Positions 1 to 9,325 of a stretch of DNA of 64,000 bases are shown here, piece by piece. Source of the DNA: Rubrivivax sp. (lineage in GTDB: Bacteria; Pseudomonadota; Gammaproteobacteria; Burkholderiales; Burkholderiaceae_C); NCBI GenBank assembly GCA_016707445.1, contig JADJHR010000003.1, forward strand, positions 496,001-560,000, in the 5' to 3' direction. Position numbers and translations under genes: made by a program. The number at the start of each line of letters is the position of its first letter. Position 1 is the stretch's first letter. The notes under the pieces are model-generated. The model saw only the letters and a list, made by a program, of their open reading frames with translations. It had not been told where the DNA came from and did no database searches.

Positions 1-176
1 GGCAGGGCCGGGCCGATGCGCGCAGCCTGCTGCGTGGACAGGCGCAGAACCTGTTGACACGCATCGACGTCGCCCAGCGCCGCGCTGGGTTGAGCGCCGA
101 AGCAAGAGCTCACCTGGCCGACGTGGGCGATCAGCTGCGCCAGGCCTTGCAGGCGCGCATCAACCGACCGGCCTGA
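1..176 (+). CDS. C-terminal end of a zinc-dependent metalloprotease (truncated by window edge)
   Basis: Only the last 57 codons are present, read from base 3 to the TGA at 174-176. The stretch (GRADARSLLRGQAQNLLTRI, then a run of Ala, Arg and Leu) lines up with the C-terminus of the next gene downstream (ARADARGAMRRQAHLLLQRI), including the spacing to the end. The family call rests on that similarity: no catalytic motif is in view. The two genes are in the same direction, about 130 bp apart, and look like tandem paralogues. Confidence 0.6.
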   Translation, partial: QGRADARSLLRGQAQNLLTRIDVAQRRAGLSAEARAHLADVGDQLRQALQARINRPA

Positions 177-309
177 GCGCGTTGTCGAATGCACGGGGCG
201 CTCGCGGCGGCGCCTGTGCGGTACAAGCCGACGCCGTTGGCGAGCCCCGCCGCGGCGTGGCCCAGGGGCTTGCACCACAATGCCGCTTTGTGTGTTTCGA
301 CCCCTGCGC

Positions 310-3144
310 ATGACGGCAATCGCCCAACGTGTCCTGATCTTCTGCCTGGCGCTGGTGGCCATCGCCGGTTGCACCACGCCGATCCCGGGCGTCAAGCCAG
401 CAGTGGCCAAGCCCGTGCCGAATGGGGTGGCAGCGGCCAAGCCGATCTTCACCGGCCGGCCAGCGTCGTCACCGGCGGCCACACCCACGCCGCAGCCTCC
501 CAGCGCCCCCGCGGCGGCGGCTGCGCTGCCCACGTTCCCGGCCTTGATCAAGGATGCGCGACGCATCGACGGCCCGATCACTGCCTGGCAGCGTGAGGAC
601 AAGCTGTGGCTCGAGCTGCGCCCCGACCAGCTCGGCAAGCCCTTCCTGTTCACGCCCAAGATCAAGACCGGCATCGGCGAGGGCCTGCTCGTCGGCGGCT
701 TGATGACCTACCCGGTGGCCGGTGCCGGCGGCGCGCAGGTGGTCGAGTTCGTGCGCGTGCACAACACCATCCGGCTGCAGGCGCGCAATACCGACGTTGT
801 GGTCAAAGCCGGCACGCCCGAAGCGATGGCGCTGCAAGGCAGCTACTCGGGCAGCCTGCTGGGCGCGGTGCCGGTGGCCAGCCAGCCCCACCCCGACCGC
901 AAGGCGGTGCTGATCGAGGTGGGCAGCATGTTCCTCAACGATCTGGCGGGCATCGGCATGCAGCTGCAGCGCCAGTACCGCCAGGGCTATTCGCTGGACA
1001 CGCGCAACTCGCTGGTGACCGCCGTGCGTGGCAGCGACGACGCGCTCATCATCGAAACGCAAACCCACTGGTTCACCGGCAATGTCAGCAGCGGCCAGCC
1101 GCTGTCGCCGCTGGCTGCGCTGTCGGGTGCGGCAGCTCCGACGCTGCCCCGCTGGGTGCCCGACACGCGCAGCCTGCTGATCGGCCAGCACCTGTCGCTG
1201 ACGCCGCTGCCGGCCGAGCCCATGGCGCAGCGCCGGGCCGACCCGCGCGTGGGCCTGTTCGGCACGCGTTTGCTTGACTTCAGCGACGATCTTTCGCGCA
1301 CCCCGGTGCGGCGTTTCATCGCGCGTTGGCGCCTGGACAAGAAAGACCCAGCGGCCGAGCTGTCCGAACCGGCCAAGCCGATTGCCTTCTGGATCGACCG
1401 CAACGTGCCGCTGGCCTATCGCGAAACGGTGCGTGCGGCCATCCTGGAATGGAACAAGGCCTTCGAGCGTATCGGTTTCCGCAACGCGATCACGGTGCAG
1501 CAGCAGCCCGATGACGCCAAGTTCGACACGCTCGACCCCGGCTACCCGTCGGTGCGCTGGCTGCTGAGCGCCGAGCCGGCGATCACCGCCATCGGCCAGA
1601 CCCAGATGGACCCGCGCAGCGGCGAAATCCTCGACGTCGACATCGCCTTCGAGGGCCTGTTCACTCGGGCCCAGCGTTATGCCCGCAGTCAGCTGCTGAC
1701 TGCGGCGCGCCGCGAAGCTGCGGGCGGAGCTGTTCCACCCTTCGCACAGTCCATTGCCTTGCCAGGCCTGCTGCCCGGTGCTGCGGACGACCTGCCCGAC
1801 GCGCAGTTCTGCCGACACGGTGATGCGGTGGCCGAGCAGGCGCGCTACGCGCTCGATGTGCTGGCGGCGCGTGGTGATCTCGATCCCGGCAGTGCCGTGG
1901 TGCAGCAGTTCGTGCTCGACTACGTCAAGGAAGTCGTGATGCACGAGGTCGGCCACGCGCTGGGCCTGCGCCACAACTTCCGCGCCTCGCGCGCCTACAC
2001 CGAGGCCCAGCTCGCCGACGCCGAATTCACGCGCGCCAACGGCACCACCGGGTCGGTGATGGAATACAACGCCGTCAACCTGGCGCGGCCCGGTGCAGTG
2101 GGCGGCGTGCCCTTCCAGCTGACGCTGGGCCCCTACGACTACTGGGCCATCGAATACGCGTACAAGCCGGTGCCTCCGGGCGCCAAGCCGGCCGACGAAG
2201 AAGCGATGCTGCAGGCCGTGGCGGCGCGCAGCAATGAGCCGCTGCTGGCCTACGGCAGCGACGAAGACGCGGCCCTGGGCATCGATGCCGAGACCATCCA
2301 GTTCGACCTCGGTGCCGACCCGCTGGCCTTTGCCGCCAAGCGCCTGGCGATCGCGCGCGACCTCTTCCAGCGTCAGGAATCACGTGAACTGCCGCCCGGA
2401 AGCGACTATTCGGTGCTGCGGCGCTCGCTGAGCTACGCGCTCAACGACGCTGTGCGTGCCATCGGCGTGATGGTGCGGCAGATGGGTGGCCTGCGCACGC
2501 TGCGTGACTACCCAGGCAGCGGGCGCGATCCGATCGAGGCGGTGCCGACCGCAGTGCAACGCGAGGCCTTCAACGCCATCGTGCAGGCGGTGTTCGCGCC
2601 CGACGGCTTTCGCATCAGCCCGGCGCTGCAGCGCAGGCTGGCGCCCGACTACCTGGACCGCGGCGAGTCGCCCGGCTTGCCGACCGACTACAACCTGCCG
2701 CAGCGTCTGCTGGGGCTGCAGCGTCTGGTGCTGGCCTATTTGCTGAGCGACCAGCTGGCGGTGCGCCTGATCGACACCAACGACAAGATCGACGCCGGTG
2801 GTGACCGCTTTTCACTGGGCGAGATCCATGCGCGACTGGCGCGTGAACTGTGGTCCGAGCTGGCCAGTGGCGCCAGCGTGACGGCAGCGCGCCGCGAGCT
2901 GCAGCGCGACCATGTCAATCGTCTGTCCTTTGCCGTGCTGCGGCCCACACCCGGTGCGCGCGCCGACGCGCGCGGCGCGATGCGCAGGCAGGCGCACTTG
3001 CTGTTGCAGCGCATCGACGCGGCGCTGGCACGCAAGGGGGGTGCACGTGGCGGCATGGACGACGACACGCGCACGCATCTGATCGACAGTGCCGACTCGC
3101 TGCGCGAATCGCTGGCCGCCAAGCTGCCTCGCGCGGGGATCTGA
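310..3144 (+). CDS. zinc-dependent metalloprotease lipoprotein (DUF5117/DUF4953 type, metzincin motif)
   Basis: A secreted, lipid-anchored zinc peptidase of about 944 residues. The N-terminus is a lipoprotein signal (hydrophobic run ending LVAIAGC, with Cys as the acylation site), followed by a Pro/Ala-rich linker. The zinc site is an extended metzincin motif HEVGHALGLRH at about residues 545-555, with a probable Met-turn SVMEY some 40 residues later. Length and the lipoprotein plus C-terminal metzincin plan fit the DUF5117-DUF5118-DUF4953 family of bacterial metalloproteases, whose substrates are largely unknown. I chose the ATG at 310 because it starts the signal peptide directly. An ATG at 280 would add ten residues ahead of it. 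Neither start has a clear ribosome binding site. It follows the end of a probable paralogue. Confidence 0.85.
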   Translation: MTAIAQRVLIFCLALVAIAGCTTPIPGVKPAVAKPVPNGVAAAKPIFTGRPASSPAATPTPQPPSAPAAAAALPTFPALIKDARRIDGPITAWQREDKLWLELRPDQLGKPFLFTPKIKTGIGEGLLVGGLMTYPVAGAGGAQVVEFVRVHNTIRLQARNTDVVVKAGTPEAMALQGSYSGSLLGAVPVASQPHPDRKAVLIEVGSMFLNDLAGIGMQLQRQYRQGYSLDTRNSLVTAVRGSDDALIIETQTHWFTGNVSSGQPLSPLAALSGAAAPTLPRWVPDTRSLLIGQHLSLTPLPAEPMAQRRADPRVGLFGTRLLDFSDDLSRTPVRRFIARWRLDKKDPAAELSEPAKPIAFWIDRNVPLAYRETVRAAILEWNKAFERIGFRNAITVQQQPDDAKFDTLDPGYPSVRWLLSAEPAITAIGQTQMDPRSGEILDVDIAFEGLFTRAQRYARSQLLTAARREAAGGAVPPFAQSIALPGLLPGAADDLPDAQFCRHGDAVAEQARYALDVLAARGDLDPGSAVVQQFVLDYVKEVVMHEVGHALGLRHNFRASRAYTEAQLADAEFTRANGTTGSVMEYNAVNLARPGAVGGVPFQLTLGPYDYWAIEYAYKPVPPGAKPADEEAMLQAVAARSNEPLLAYGSDEDAALGIDAETIQFDLGADPLAFAAKRLAIARDLFQRQESRELPPGSDYSVLRRSLSYALNDAVRAIGVMVRQMGGLRTLRDYPGSGRDPIEAVPTAVQREAFNAIVQAVFAPDGFRISPALQRRLAPDYLDRGESPGLPTDYNLPQRLLGLQRLVLAYLLSDQLAVRLIDTNDKIDAGGDRFSLGEIHARLARELWSELASGASVTAARRELQRDHVNRLSFAVLRPTPGARADARGAMRRQAHLLLQRIDAALARKGGARGGMDDDTRTHLIDSADSLRESLAAKLPRAGI

Positions 3145-3320
3145 GGCTGGACGCACGACATCGCAAGGCGAAGTGCGCCCGCCGGAGGCTTGAAGGACGA
3201 TTTCACGCCCGACGGCGGGTGCGGCACCGGTTGTCGTGAGGCATGGCCGAGCTGTCTCTGCTTCGCCGGATGGGGCTGCGGCCACAATGCCGGTGATCTG
3301 CAGCATCGCGAGAGCTCCGC

Positions 3321-4136
3321 ATGGCCAAGGGCAAGGGCAAGGGCAAGGGCAAGAAGTCTCACCAGTCCGGCAGCGGCAAACTGGGCAAGGGCGAGTACCT
3401 GGAGAGGCTGCAGGCGATGCAGCTCGAGCTGGCCGAGATCTCGCGCTGGCTGCAGCACACCGGCAAACGCCTGCTGGTGCTGGTGGAAGGCCGCGACACC
3501 GCAGGCAAGGGCGGGGTGATCGCTGCGATCGCGCAGACGCTGAACCCGCGCCAGTGCCGCGTGGTGGCGCTGCCCAAGCCGACCGAGCGTGAGCGCACGC
3601 AGTGGTACTTCCAACGCTATGTGCAGCATCTGCCCGCGGCCGGCGAGGTGGTGCTGCTCGACCGCAGCTGGTACAACCGCGCCGGCGTCGAACGTGTGAT
3701 GGGGTACTGCACAGAAGCCGAGACCGAGGCCTTTCTGCAGCAGGCGCCGGTGTTCGAGAAGATGCTGGTCGATGACGGCATCCTGCTCTTCAAGTACTGG
3801 CTGACCGTTGACCAGGCGCAGCAGGAAGAGCGCTTTGCCGAGCGCCTGGCCGACCCGCTCAAGCGCTGGAAGCTCAGCCCCGTGGACCTGCAGGCACGCA
3901 GTCGCTATGCCGACTACACGCAGGCGCGGCACACCATGCTGAAGGCCACGCACAACAAGACCGCACCCTGGACCTTGGTCGACTTCAACGACCAGCGGCG
4001 GGGCCGGCTGACCTTGATCCGGCATCTGCTGGACGCCATGCCCGAACATGACGTGCCCGAGGTGGTGATCGAGTTCCCGCCGCTGGCGCATGAGCCGCTC
4101 AAAGAGCGCTTCAAGGGTGGGCACAAGCCCTTGTAG
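3321..4136 (+). CDS. ppk2: polyphosphate kinase 2 family protein (PPK2)
   Basis: Transfers phosphate between polyphosphate and nucleotides in the cytoplasm. It has 271 residues, the usual size of a single-domain PPK2. The Walker A loop GRDTAGKGG is at residues 57-65 and the Walker B/lid signature DRSWYNR at 114-120, both hallmarks of the family. The first 20 residues are a Lys/Gly tail (KGKGKGKGKK) encoded by four copies of a hexanucleotide. This tail is outside the catalytic fold and may bind acidic polymer such as polyphosphate, which is inference. Whether it favours ADP, GDP or AMP cannot be told from sequence alone. The gene stands alone between the protease and a signalling protein. Confidence 0.9.
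   Translation: MAKGKGKGKGKKSHQSGSGKLGKGEYLERLQAMQLELAEISRWLQHTGKRLLVLVEGRDTAGKGGVIAAIAQTLNPRQCRVVALPKPTERERTQWYFQRYVQHLPAAGEVVLLDRSWYNRAGVERVMGYCTEAETEAFLQQAPVFEKMLVDDGILLFKYWLTVDQAQQEERFAERLADPLKRWKLSPVDLQARSRYADYTQARHTMLKATHNKTAPWTLVDFNDQRRGRLTLIRHLLDAMPEHDVPEVVIEFPPLAHEPLKERFKGGHKPL
3327..3350 (+). repeat. hexanucleotide microsatellite (AAGGGC)x4 in ppk2
   Basis: Four perfect tandem copies of AAGGGC begin a few bases after the start codon and encode alternating Lys-Gly. Six-base units keep frame, so copy-number change would lengthen or shorten the basic tail without breaking the enzyme. Confidence 0.85.
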
Positions 4137-4230
4137 CGCGCGCTGCAGTTTTACCCGCTGCTGCCGATAAGACCGACAGGCAGGTACGGTCCAGGGGGGC
4201 CGGCCAGGGCCTGTTACCAGCACCGTACCC

Positions 4231-6552
4231 ATGCAGATCGTCACCGCCCACGACGCTCGAAGCCTGCGCGCTGCGATCATGTCCCTGTACATCGGGGCCG
4301 ATCTTGAGTCGGCGAAGCTGCGTGCGGCGCATCTGCAGTCGCTGCTTCGACTCGCACCCTGCACGGTGGCGGCCAGCATCGGCGGCGCCTGCCTGGTCGT
4401 CTGGACGTTCTGGCCGGCCTTGCCGGCGGGCATGGGCTGGTGGTGGATCACGATCCTGCTGCTGTCGATGCCAGGGTTTCGCAGCTGCTGGCCACGCCGC
4501 CGGCAGCAGCCCGAGACCGCCTCGGTGCAGGCCGTGAACCTTGCCACGCTGAACGCCGGCCTGGTGGCCGGCGTCTGGGCCCTGATGCCGCTGCTGTGGT
4601 TTGCCGACGGCACGGCGCGCCAGCAACTGGTGCTGGCCACACTGGTCACCGGCATGATGGGCGCCGGGGGTCTGCTGCTGAGCGCATTGCCGCTGGCCAG
4701 CCTGGCCCACGTCACGCTGTTTGCGCTGGCTGCGCTGGCGGCGCTGTGGCAGACGGGCAATGCGGCCGTGGCCGGCCTGATCGGTGTTTGCGCGCCCATG
4801 GTGACGATCGGCTCGCTGGCACTGTGGCGCCATTCGACTGACCTGCTGCGTGAGCGGGCCCGGGCGGCAGGGCATGAGCGCACGCTGACCGTGCTGCTGA
4901 ACGATTTCGAACAGCATGCCGACGAGGCCCTGTGGGAGACCGGCGCTGACGGCCACCTGCGCCACCTGTCGCCGCGCCTGGCCGAGTTGCTGGGTGCCAG
5001 CCATGCCGACATCCGCGCCCATGGTTTGCTGGACCTGATCGGGCGCCGCAGCCTCAAGGGTGCCGACGCACTGCGCCAGACCCTGGACCAGGGCCGCCCG
5101 TTCAGGGACCTGCAACTGACGATGCAGGCGGGCAGCGTCGGCTGGCATCTGTCGATCCACGGCAAACGCATGGTCGACGAGCGTGGCCTGACCCTGGGCT
5201 GGCGCGGCGTGATGGCCGATGTCACCGAAAAGGTCAAGGCCGAACGTCGGCTGCGCAGGCTGGCGCACAGCGATTCACTGACCGGCCTGGCCAACCGCTT
5301 CATGCTGCGCGACAGCGTCAGCGCGGCCCTGCACCAGGGGCAACCGCTGGCCCTGCTGATGCTGGACCTGGACCACTTCAAGACCGTCAATGACAGCCTG
5401 GGTCACAGCGTCGGCGACGAACTGCTGAAAGCGGTGGCCCAGCGCCTGCGCCACTGCGTGCGGCCGACCGACCTGGTGGCGCGGCTGGGCGGTGACGAGT
5501 TCGCCGTCTTCGTCACTGCCGATGGTGATGTGCAGGCGCTGCAAGTGCTGGCCGCGCGGCTGGTCGAGGCCCTGGCGCAGCCCATGGCGCTGCGGGGGCG
5601 CAGCCTGCGCGTTGCTGCCAGCGTGGGTGTGGCAGATACCGACAACGGTGACATCGACGTCGATGAGCTGCTGGCGCGCGCCGACGCAGCGCTGTACGCC
5701 GCCAAGGCCTCGGGCCGTGGGCGCTTTGTCGTCTACGAGGCACGGTTCGGCGAGCGCAGCCGCCGACGCCTGTCGCTGGAGCAGGGTCTGCGCCAGGCCC
5801 TGGATGCTGGCCAGATGTCGCTGCACTGGCAGCCCAAGGTCGACATCGCGCGCTGGCGCATCTGCGGTGCCGAGGCACTGATGCGCTGGCAACATCCCGA
5901 GCTGGGCAAGGTCGACCCCAGCGAGTTCATCGCCGTGGCCGAGCAGTGCGGCCTGATCGACGAGCTGGGCCGCTGGGCGCTGCGCCAGGCCTGTCTGGCG
6001 GCCACCGGGCCGCTGGCCACGCTGACCGTCGCGGTCAACGTGTCGCCGCTGCAGCTGCGCGATGACCAGTTCGTGGCGCTGGTGCGCGACACCCTGCGCG
6101 AAACGCGGATGCAGCCCTCGAGGCTCGAGCTCGAGATCACCGAGTCGGTGTTCATGGACGACGCCGACGGCGCGCTGGACAAGCTTCATGCGCTGCGCAG
6201 TCTGGGCGTGCGCGTGGCGCTCGACGATTTCGGCACCGGCTATTCGTCGCTGGCCTACCTGCGCCGCTTTCCCTTCGACACGCTGAAGATCGACCGCGCC
6301 TTCGTCAACGAGGTGCTGGTGCGAAACGACGCCCGTGCCATCGTGCAGATGATCGCGCAACTGGCCACCACGCTGGGCATGCGCACGGTGTGCGAAGGCG
6401 TGGAGTCGGCCGCGCAGCTGCAGGCCGTGACCGAGGCCGGTTGTCAGGAGCTGCAGGGCTACCTGGTGTCGCCGCCGCTGCCGCTGTCCGATCTACTCCA
6501 GCTGCAGCGCAGCTGGGGTCAGCGCGTGCCCCGGCCCTGCCTGGTCGACTGA
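4231..6552 (+). CDS. membrane PAS-GGDEF-EAL cyclic-di-GMP signalling protein
   Basis: A 773-residue protein that should make and/or break cyclic-di-GMP. Residues about 45-200 are hydrophobic and hold several membrane segments. A PAS-like sensor follows (about 215-335), then a diguanylate cyclase domain with intact GGDEF at 420-424 and an RxxD inhibitory site (RPTD, 411-414) five residues upstream. Last is a phosphodiesterase domain with EAL at 548-550 and the later DDFGTGYSSL loop. Both catalytic signatures are intact, so it may be bifunctional. The start is uncertain: ATG at 4231 gives the longest form and ATG at 4279 is an alternative, neither with a good Shine-Dalgarno. The 3' end overlaps the convergent ROK kinase gene by 60 bp. 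Confidence 0.9.
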   Translation: MQIVTAHDARSLRAAIMSLYIGADLESAKLRAAHLQSLLRLAPCTVAASIGGACLVVWTFWPALPAGMGWWWITILLLSMPGFRSCWPRRRQQPETASVQAVNLATLNAGLVAGVWALMPLLWFADGTARQQLVLATLVTGMMGAGGLLLSALPLASLAHVTLFALAALAALWQTGNAAVAGLIGVCAPMVTIGSLALWRHSTDLLRERARAAGHERTLTVLLNDFEQHADEALWETGADGHLRHLSPRLAELLGASHADIRAHGLLDLIGRRSLKGADALRQTLDQGRPFRDLQLTMQAGSVGWHLSIHGKRMVDERGLTLGWRGVMADVTEKVKAERRLRRLAHSDSLTGLANRFMLRDSVSAALHQGQPLALLMLDLDHFKTVNDSLGHSVGDELLKAVAQRLRHCVRPTDLVARLGGDEFAVFVTADGDVQALQVLAARLVEALAQPMALRGRSLRVAASVGVADTDNGDIDVDELLARADAALYAAKASGRGRFVVYEARFGERSRRRLSLEQGLRQALDAGQMSLHWQPKVDIARWRICGAEALMRWQHPELGKVDPSEFIAVAEQCGLIDELGRWALRQACLAATGPLATLTVAVNVSPLQLRDDQFVALVRDTLRETRMQPSRLELEITESVFMDDADGALDKLHALRSLGVRVALDDFGTGYSSLAYLRRFPFDTLKIDRAFVNEVLVRNDARAIVQMIAQLATTLGMRTVCEGVESAAQLQAVTEAGCQELQGYLVSPPLPLSDLLQLQRSWGQRVPRPCLVD

Positions 6553-7485
6553 CGCAGGCCAACGCCACAGCCAGGCTGCGCCGCGCGCGCCCGAGGCGTC
6601 ACCATGCAGGCTGGGCAGCAGCCGGGTCCGCACCTCGTCGTGCTGTCCACCCGACACCACCCAGCGGCCCCACAGCTGCGGCACCTGCTCGTACAGGTGT
6701 GCCATGCGCGAAACGCCGCCGCCGAGCACGATCACGTCCGGGTCCAGCAGGTTGATCACCGAGGCCAGCGCGCGCGCCAGGCGTGAGGCGTGGCGGTCCA
6801 GCGTGGCCTGTGCAGCGGCGTCACCGGCGGCCGATGCCTGCGCCAGCCGCGGGCCGTCCAGCGCCTGGCCGGTCTGCGCCAGATGGTCCTGTGCCAGCGC
6901 CGGGCCGCTGACCAGGGCCTCGATGCAGCCACGCTGGCCGCAGTAGCACTCGGGCCTGGGGTCGGCCGCGTCGGCCCAGGGCAGCGGGTTGTGGCCCCAT
7001 TCACCGGCCAGGCCGTTGGGCCCGGTCAGCACGCGGCCGTGCACCGCAATGCCGGCCCCGGTGCCGGTGCCGATGATGGCGGCGAAGACCACGACCGCAC
7101 CGGCGCCGGCGCCGTCGGTGGCCTCGCTCAGCGCCAGGCAGTTGGCGTCGTTGGCCAGGCGCAGTGGACGCTGCAGCCGCTGCTGCAGGTCGTGTTGCAA
7201 GGGACGGCCGTTGAGCACGGTCGAATTGCAGTTCTTCATCAGCCCGGCCGGCGTGGCGCTGCCCGGTGTGCCGATGCCCAGCGTGAACGCGCCCAGGCTC
7301 AGGGTATCGGCCTGTTGCACCAGGTCGGCGATGGCATCCAGGATGGCAGGGTAGTCGCCGGCCGGCGTGGCCACACGCGCGCGCCAGACCTCGCAGCCGT
7401 CGGCTGCCAGCAGCCGCGCTTCGATCTTGGTGCCGCCCAGGTCCACCCCCAGCGCCAGCGGCGGTGCCGTGGCGCCGGCGCTCAC
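6493..7485 (-). CDS. ROK family sugar kinase (fructokinase/Mak-like)
   Basis: A 330-residue ROK kinase expected to phosphorylate a hexose with ATP in the cytoplasm. The N-terminal phosphate loop LGVDLGGTKIEARLL is at residues 12-26. The segment GEWGHNPLPW followed by CYCGQRGCIE carries the ROK zinc-binding cysteines, and its wording is very close to fructokinase Mak of enterobacteria, though glucose or N-acetyl sugars are also possible. Its start overlaps the stop of the upstream aminopeptidase gene by four bases (ATGA type), so the two are probably translated from one mRNA. Its 3' end overlaps the convergent GGDEF-EAL gene. Confidence 0.85.
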   Translation of the reverse strand: MSAGATAPPLALGVDLGGTKIEARLLAADGCEVWRARVATPAGDYPAILDAIADLVQQADTLSLGAFTLGIGTPGSATPAGLMKNCNSTVLNGRPLQHDLQQRLQRPLRLANDANCLALSEATDGAGAGAVVVFAAIIGTGTGAGIAVHGRVLTGPNGLAGEWGHNPLPWADAADPRPECYCGQRGCIEALVSGPALAQDHLAQTGQALDGPRLAQASAAGDAAAQATLDRHASRLARALASVINLLDPDVIVLGGGVSRMAHLYEQVPQLWGRWVVSGGQHDEVRTRLLPSLHGDASGARGAAWLWRWPASVDQAGPGHALTPAALQLE

Positions 7486-9293
7486 AGGGGCTCGGTGCGC
7501 AGGATCAGCCAGGCCAGCGCGTCGCCGCTGACGGTCGGCGACAGGCGTTCGCGCACCATCCGGTGGTAGCGGTTGAGCCAGTCGATCTCATCGGCGCGCA
7601 GCAGCTTGCGCGCGATGCAGCGCGTGTCGATCGGGCACAGCGTCAGCGTCTCGAATTCGAGGAATTCGCCGAAGCCGCCGGCTTCTTCGGTGCTTGCCGG
7701 CACGTTGAGCACCAGGTTCTCGATGCGCACGCCCCATTGGCCGCTGCGGTACACGCCGGGCTCGATCGACGTGATCATGCCCGGCTGCATCGCCATTTCG
7801 GACGTGGGCACGGCCTTGCTGATGCTCTGCGGGCCCTCGTGCACGGCCAGGAAGTAGCCCACGCCATGGCCGGTGCCGTGGCCGAACTCGATGCCCTGGT
7901 CCCACATCGGCGCACGCGCGATGGCGTCGAGCATCGGTGACGGTGTGCCGCGCGGAAAGCGGGCGCGCGACAAGGCCATCGTGCCCTTGAGCACCAGCGT
8001 GTAGTCGCGCTTCATGGCCGCGCTGACCTGGCCGATCGGCCACACGCGCGTGATGTCGGTGGTGCCGCCCAGGTACTGGCCGCCGCTGTCGATCAGCAGC
8101 AGGCCGTCACCGTCGATCATGGCGAATGATTCGGGCGTGGCGCGGTAGTGCGGCATGGCGCCGTTGGCGTTGAAACCCGCGATGACCGGAAAGCTCAGGC
8201 CCACGAAATCACAGCGCCGCGCGCGTGCGGCCGACAACCGCTCGGCAACGTCGAGTTCGCTCCAGCGCTCGCCGCGCGCCAGCGACTGTTCGAAGTCGGC
8301 ATAGAACTCGCACATCGCGGCGCCGTCCTCGACCATCGCGGCCCGCACATGGGCCGCCTCGGCCGCGCTCTTGCAGCTCTTCAGCAGCGTGCTGGGGTTG
8401 ATGGCCTCGACCACCTTCACCACGGCCGGCACCGCCTGGCGCAGGCCGCAGGTCACACGCTTGGGGTCGATCAGCAGCACCGTGTCGGCGGGCAAGGCGG
8501 CCAGCGTCGCGCCGGCCTGCGCGTAGGGCGCCAGCCGCATGCCGTCTGCGGCCAGGGCGCTGCGCAGCGCCGCGTCGATCTTGCCGTCGCCGACGAACAG
8601 CGTGGCACCGGTGAGGTCGATCAGCAGGTGCGCCAGGAACACCGGGTTGTAGTCGACGTCGCTGCCGCGCAGATTGGTGATCCAGGCGATGTCGTCGACG
8701 GTGGACACAAAGTGCTGCGTCGCGCCCTGGCGCGCCATCGCTTCGCGCACCGCCGCCAGCTTGGCTGCGCGCGACTGCGTGGCGTGCGGCGCGCGGTGTT
8801 CGTAGACCGGCGCCGTCGGCAGCGCCGGGCGCTCTGGCCACACCGGGGCCAGCAGATCGCGGTCGGTGCGCAGCAGCACGCCGGCCTTGTCCAGCGCCGC
8901 CTGCAGCGCCAGTGCGGCAGCCAGACCCAGCACCTGGCCGTCCACCGCCACCGTCTGGCCGCGTGCCACATGGGTGGCCAGCCAGTCGATGTGGGCCGGC
9001 GATGTGCCGGTGGCAATTCGTTCCAGCGTCACGCCGGTGCCGGCCAGTTCGCGCTCGGCCTGCCCCCAGTAGCGGCTGTCGGCGAACAGCAGCGCCTGCT
9101 CGGCGGTCACCACCAGCGTGCCCATCGATCCGGTGAAGCCCGAGAACCACTCGCGCCCCTGCCAGTGGCCGGGCAGGTATTCCGACAGGTGCGGGTCACT
9201 CGACGGCACCAGCAGCGCCTGCACCCGTTCGCGCTGCAGCAGCTCGCGCAGGCGGTCGATGCGCAGTCGGATCGGGGAGGTGCGTGTGTCCAT
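7482..9293 (-). CDS. pepP: Xaa-Pro aminopeptidase, M24B family
   Basis: A cytoplasmic metallopeptidase that removes an N-terminal residue preceding proline. The protein is about 603 residues, with two creatinase-like N-terminal domains and a C-terminal pita-bread domain, matching the long aminopeptidase P type. Metal ligands are visible in order: Asp in IDSGGQ, Asp in GGTTDITR, His in EFGHGTGHGVG, Glu in SIEPGVY and Glu in VRIENLV. I placed the start at the ATG at 9293 (MDTRTSPIRL); another start at 9311 would add six residues. Its promoter region abuts the palindromic repeat element at 9326-9507. It is followed by the ROK kinase with a four-base overlap. Confidence 0.88.
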   Translation of the reverse strand: MDTRTSPIRLRIDRLRELLQRERVQALLVPSSDPHLSEYLPGHWQGREWFSGFTGSMGTLVVTAEQALLFADSRYWGQAERELAGTGVTLERIATGTSPAHIDWLATHVARGQTVAVDGQVLGLAAALALQAALDKAGVLLRTDRDLLAPVWPERPALPTAPVYEHRAPHATQSRAAKLAAVREAMARQGATQHFVSTVDDIAWITNLRGSDVDYNPVFLAHLLIDLTGATLFVGDGKIDAALRSALAADGMRLAPYAQAGATLAALPADTVLLIDPKRVTCGLRQAVPAVVKVVEAINPSTLLKSCKSAAEAAHVRAAMVEDGAAMCEFYADFEQSLARGERWSELDVAERLSAARARRCDFVGLSFPVIAGFNANGAMPHYRATPESFAMIDGDGLLLIDSGGQYLGGTTDITRVWPIGQVSAAMKRDYTLVLKGTMALSRARFPRGTPSPMLDAIARAPMWDQGIEFGHGTGHGVGYFLAVHEGPQSISKAVPTSEMAMQPGMITSIEPGVYRSGQWGVRIENLVLNVPASTEEAGGFGEFLEFETLTLCPIDTRCIARKLLRADEIDWLNRYHRMVRERLSPTVSGDALAWLILRTEPL

Positions 9294-9325
9294 GGCGGGC
9301 TCGATCGGCAAGGGAAGCGCGGATT

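Noticed and set aside
2736..5390. 884-codon open frame on the minus strand
   Set aside because: Antisense to the metalloprotease end, ppk2 and the GGDEF protein, each of which has full family signatures.
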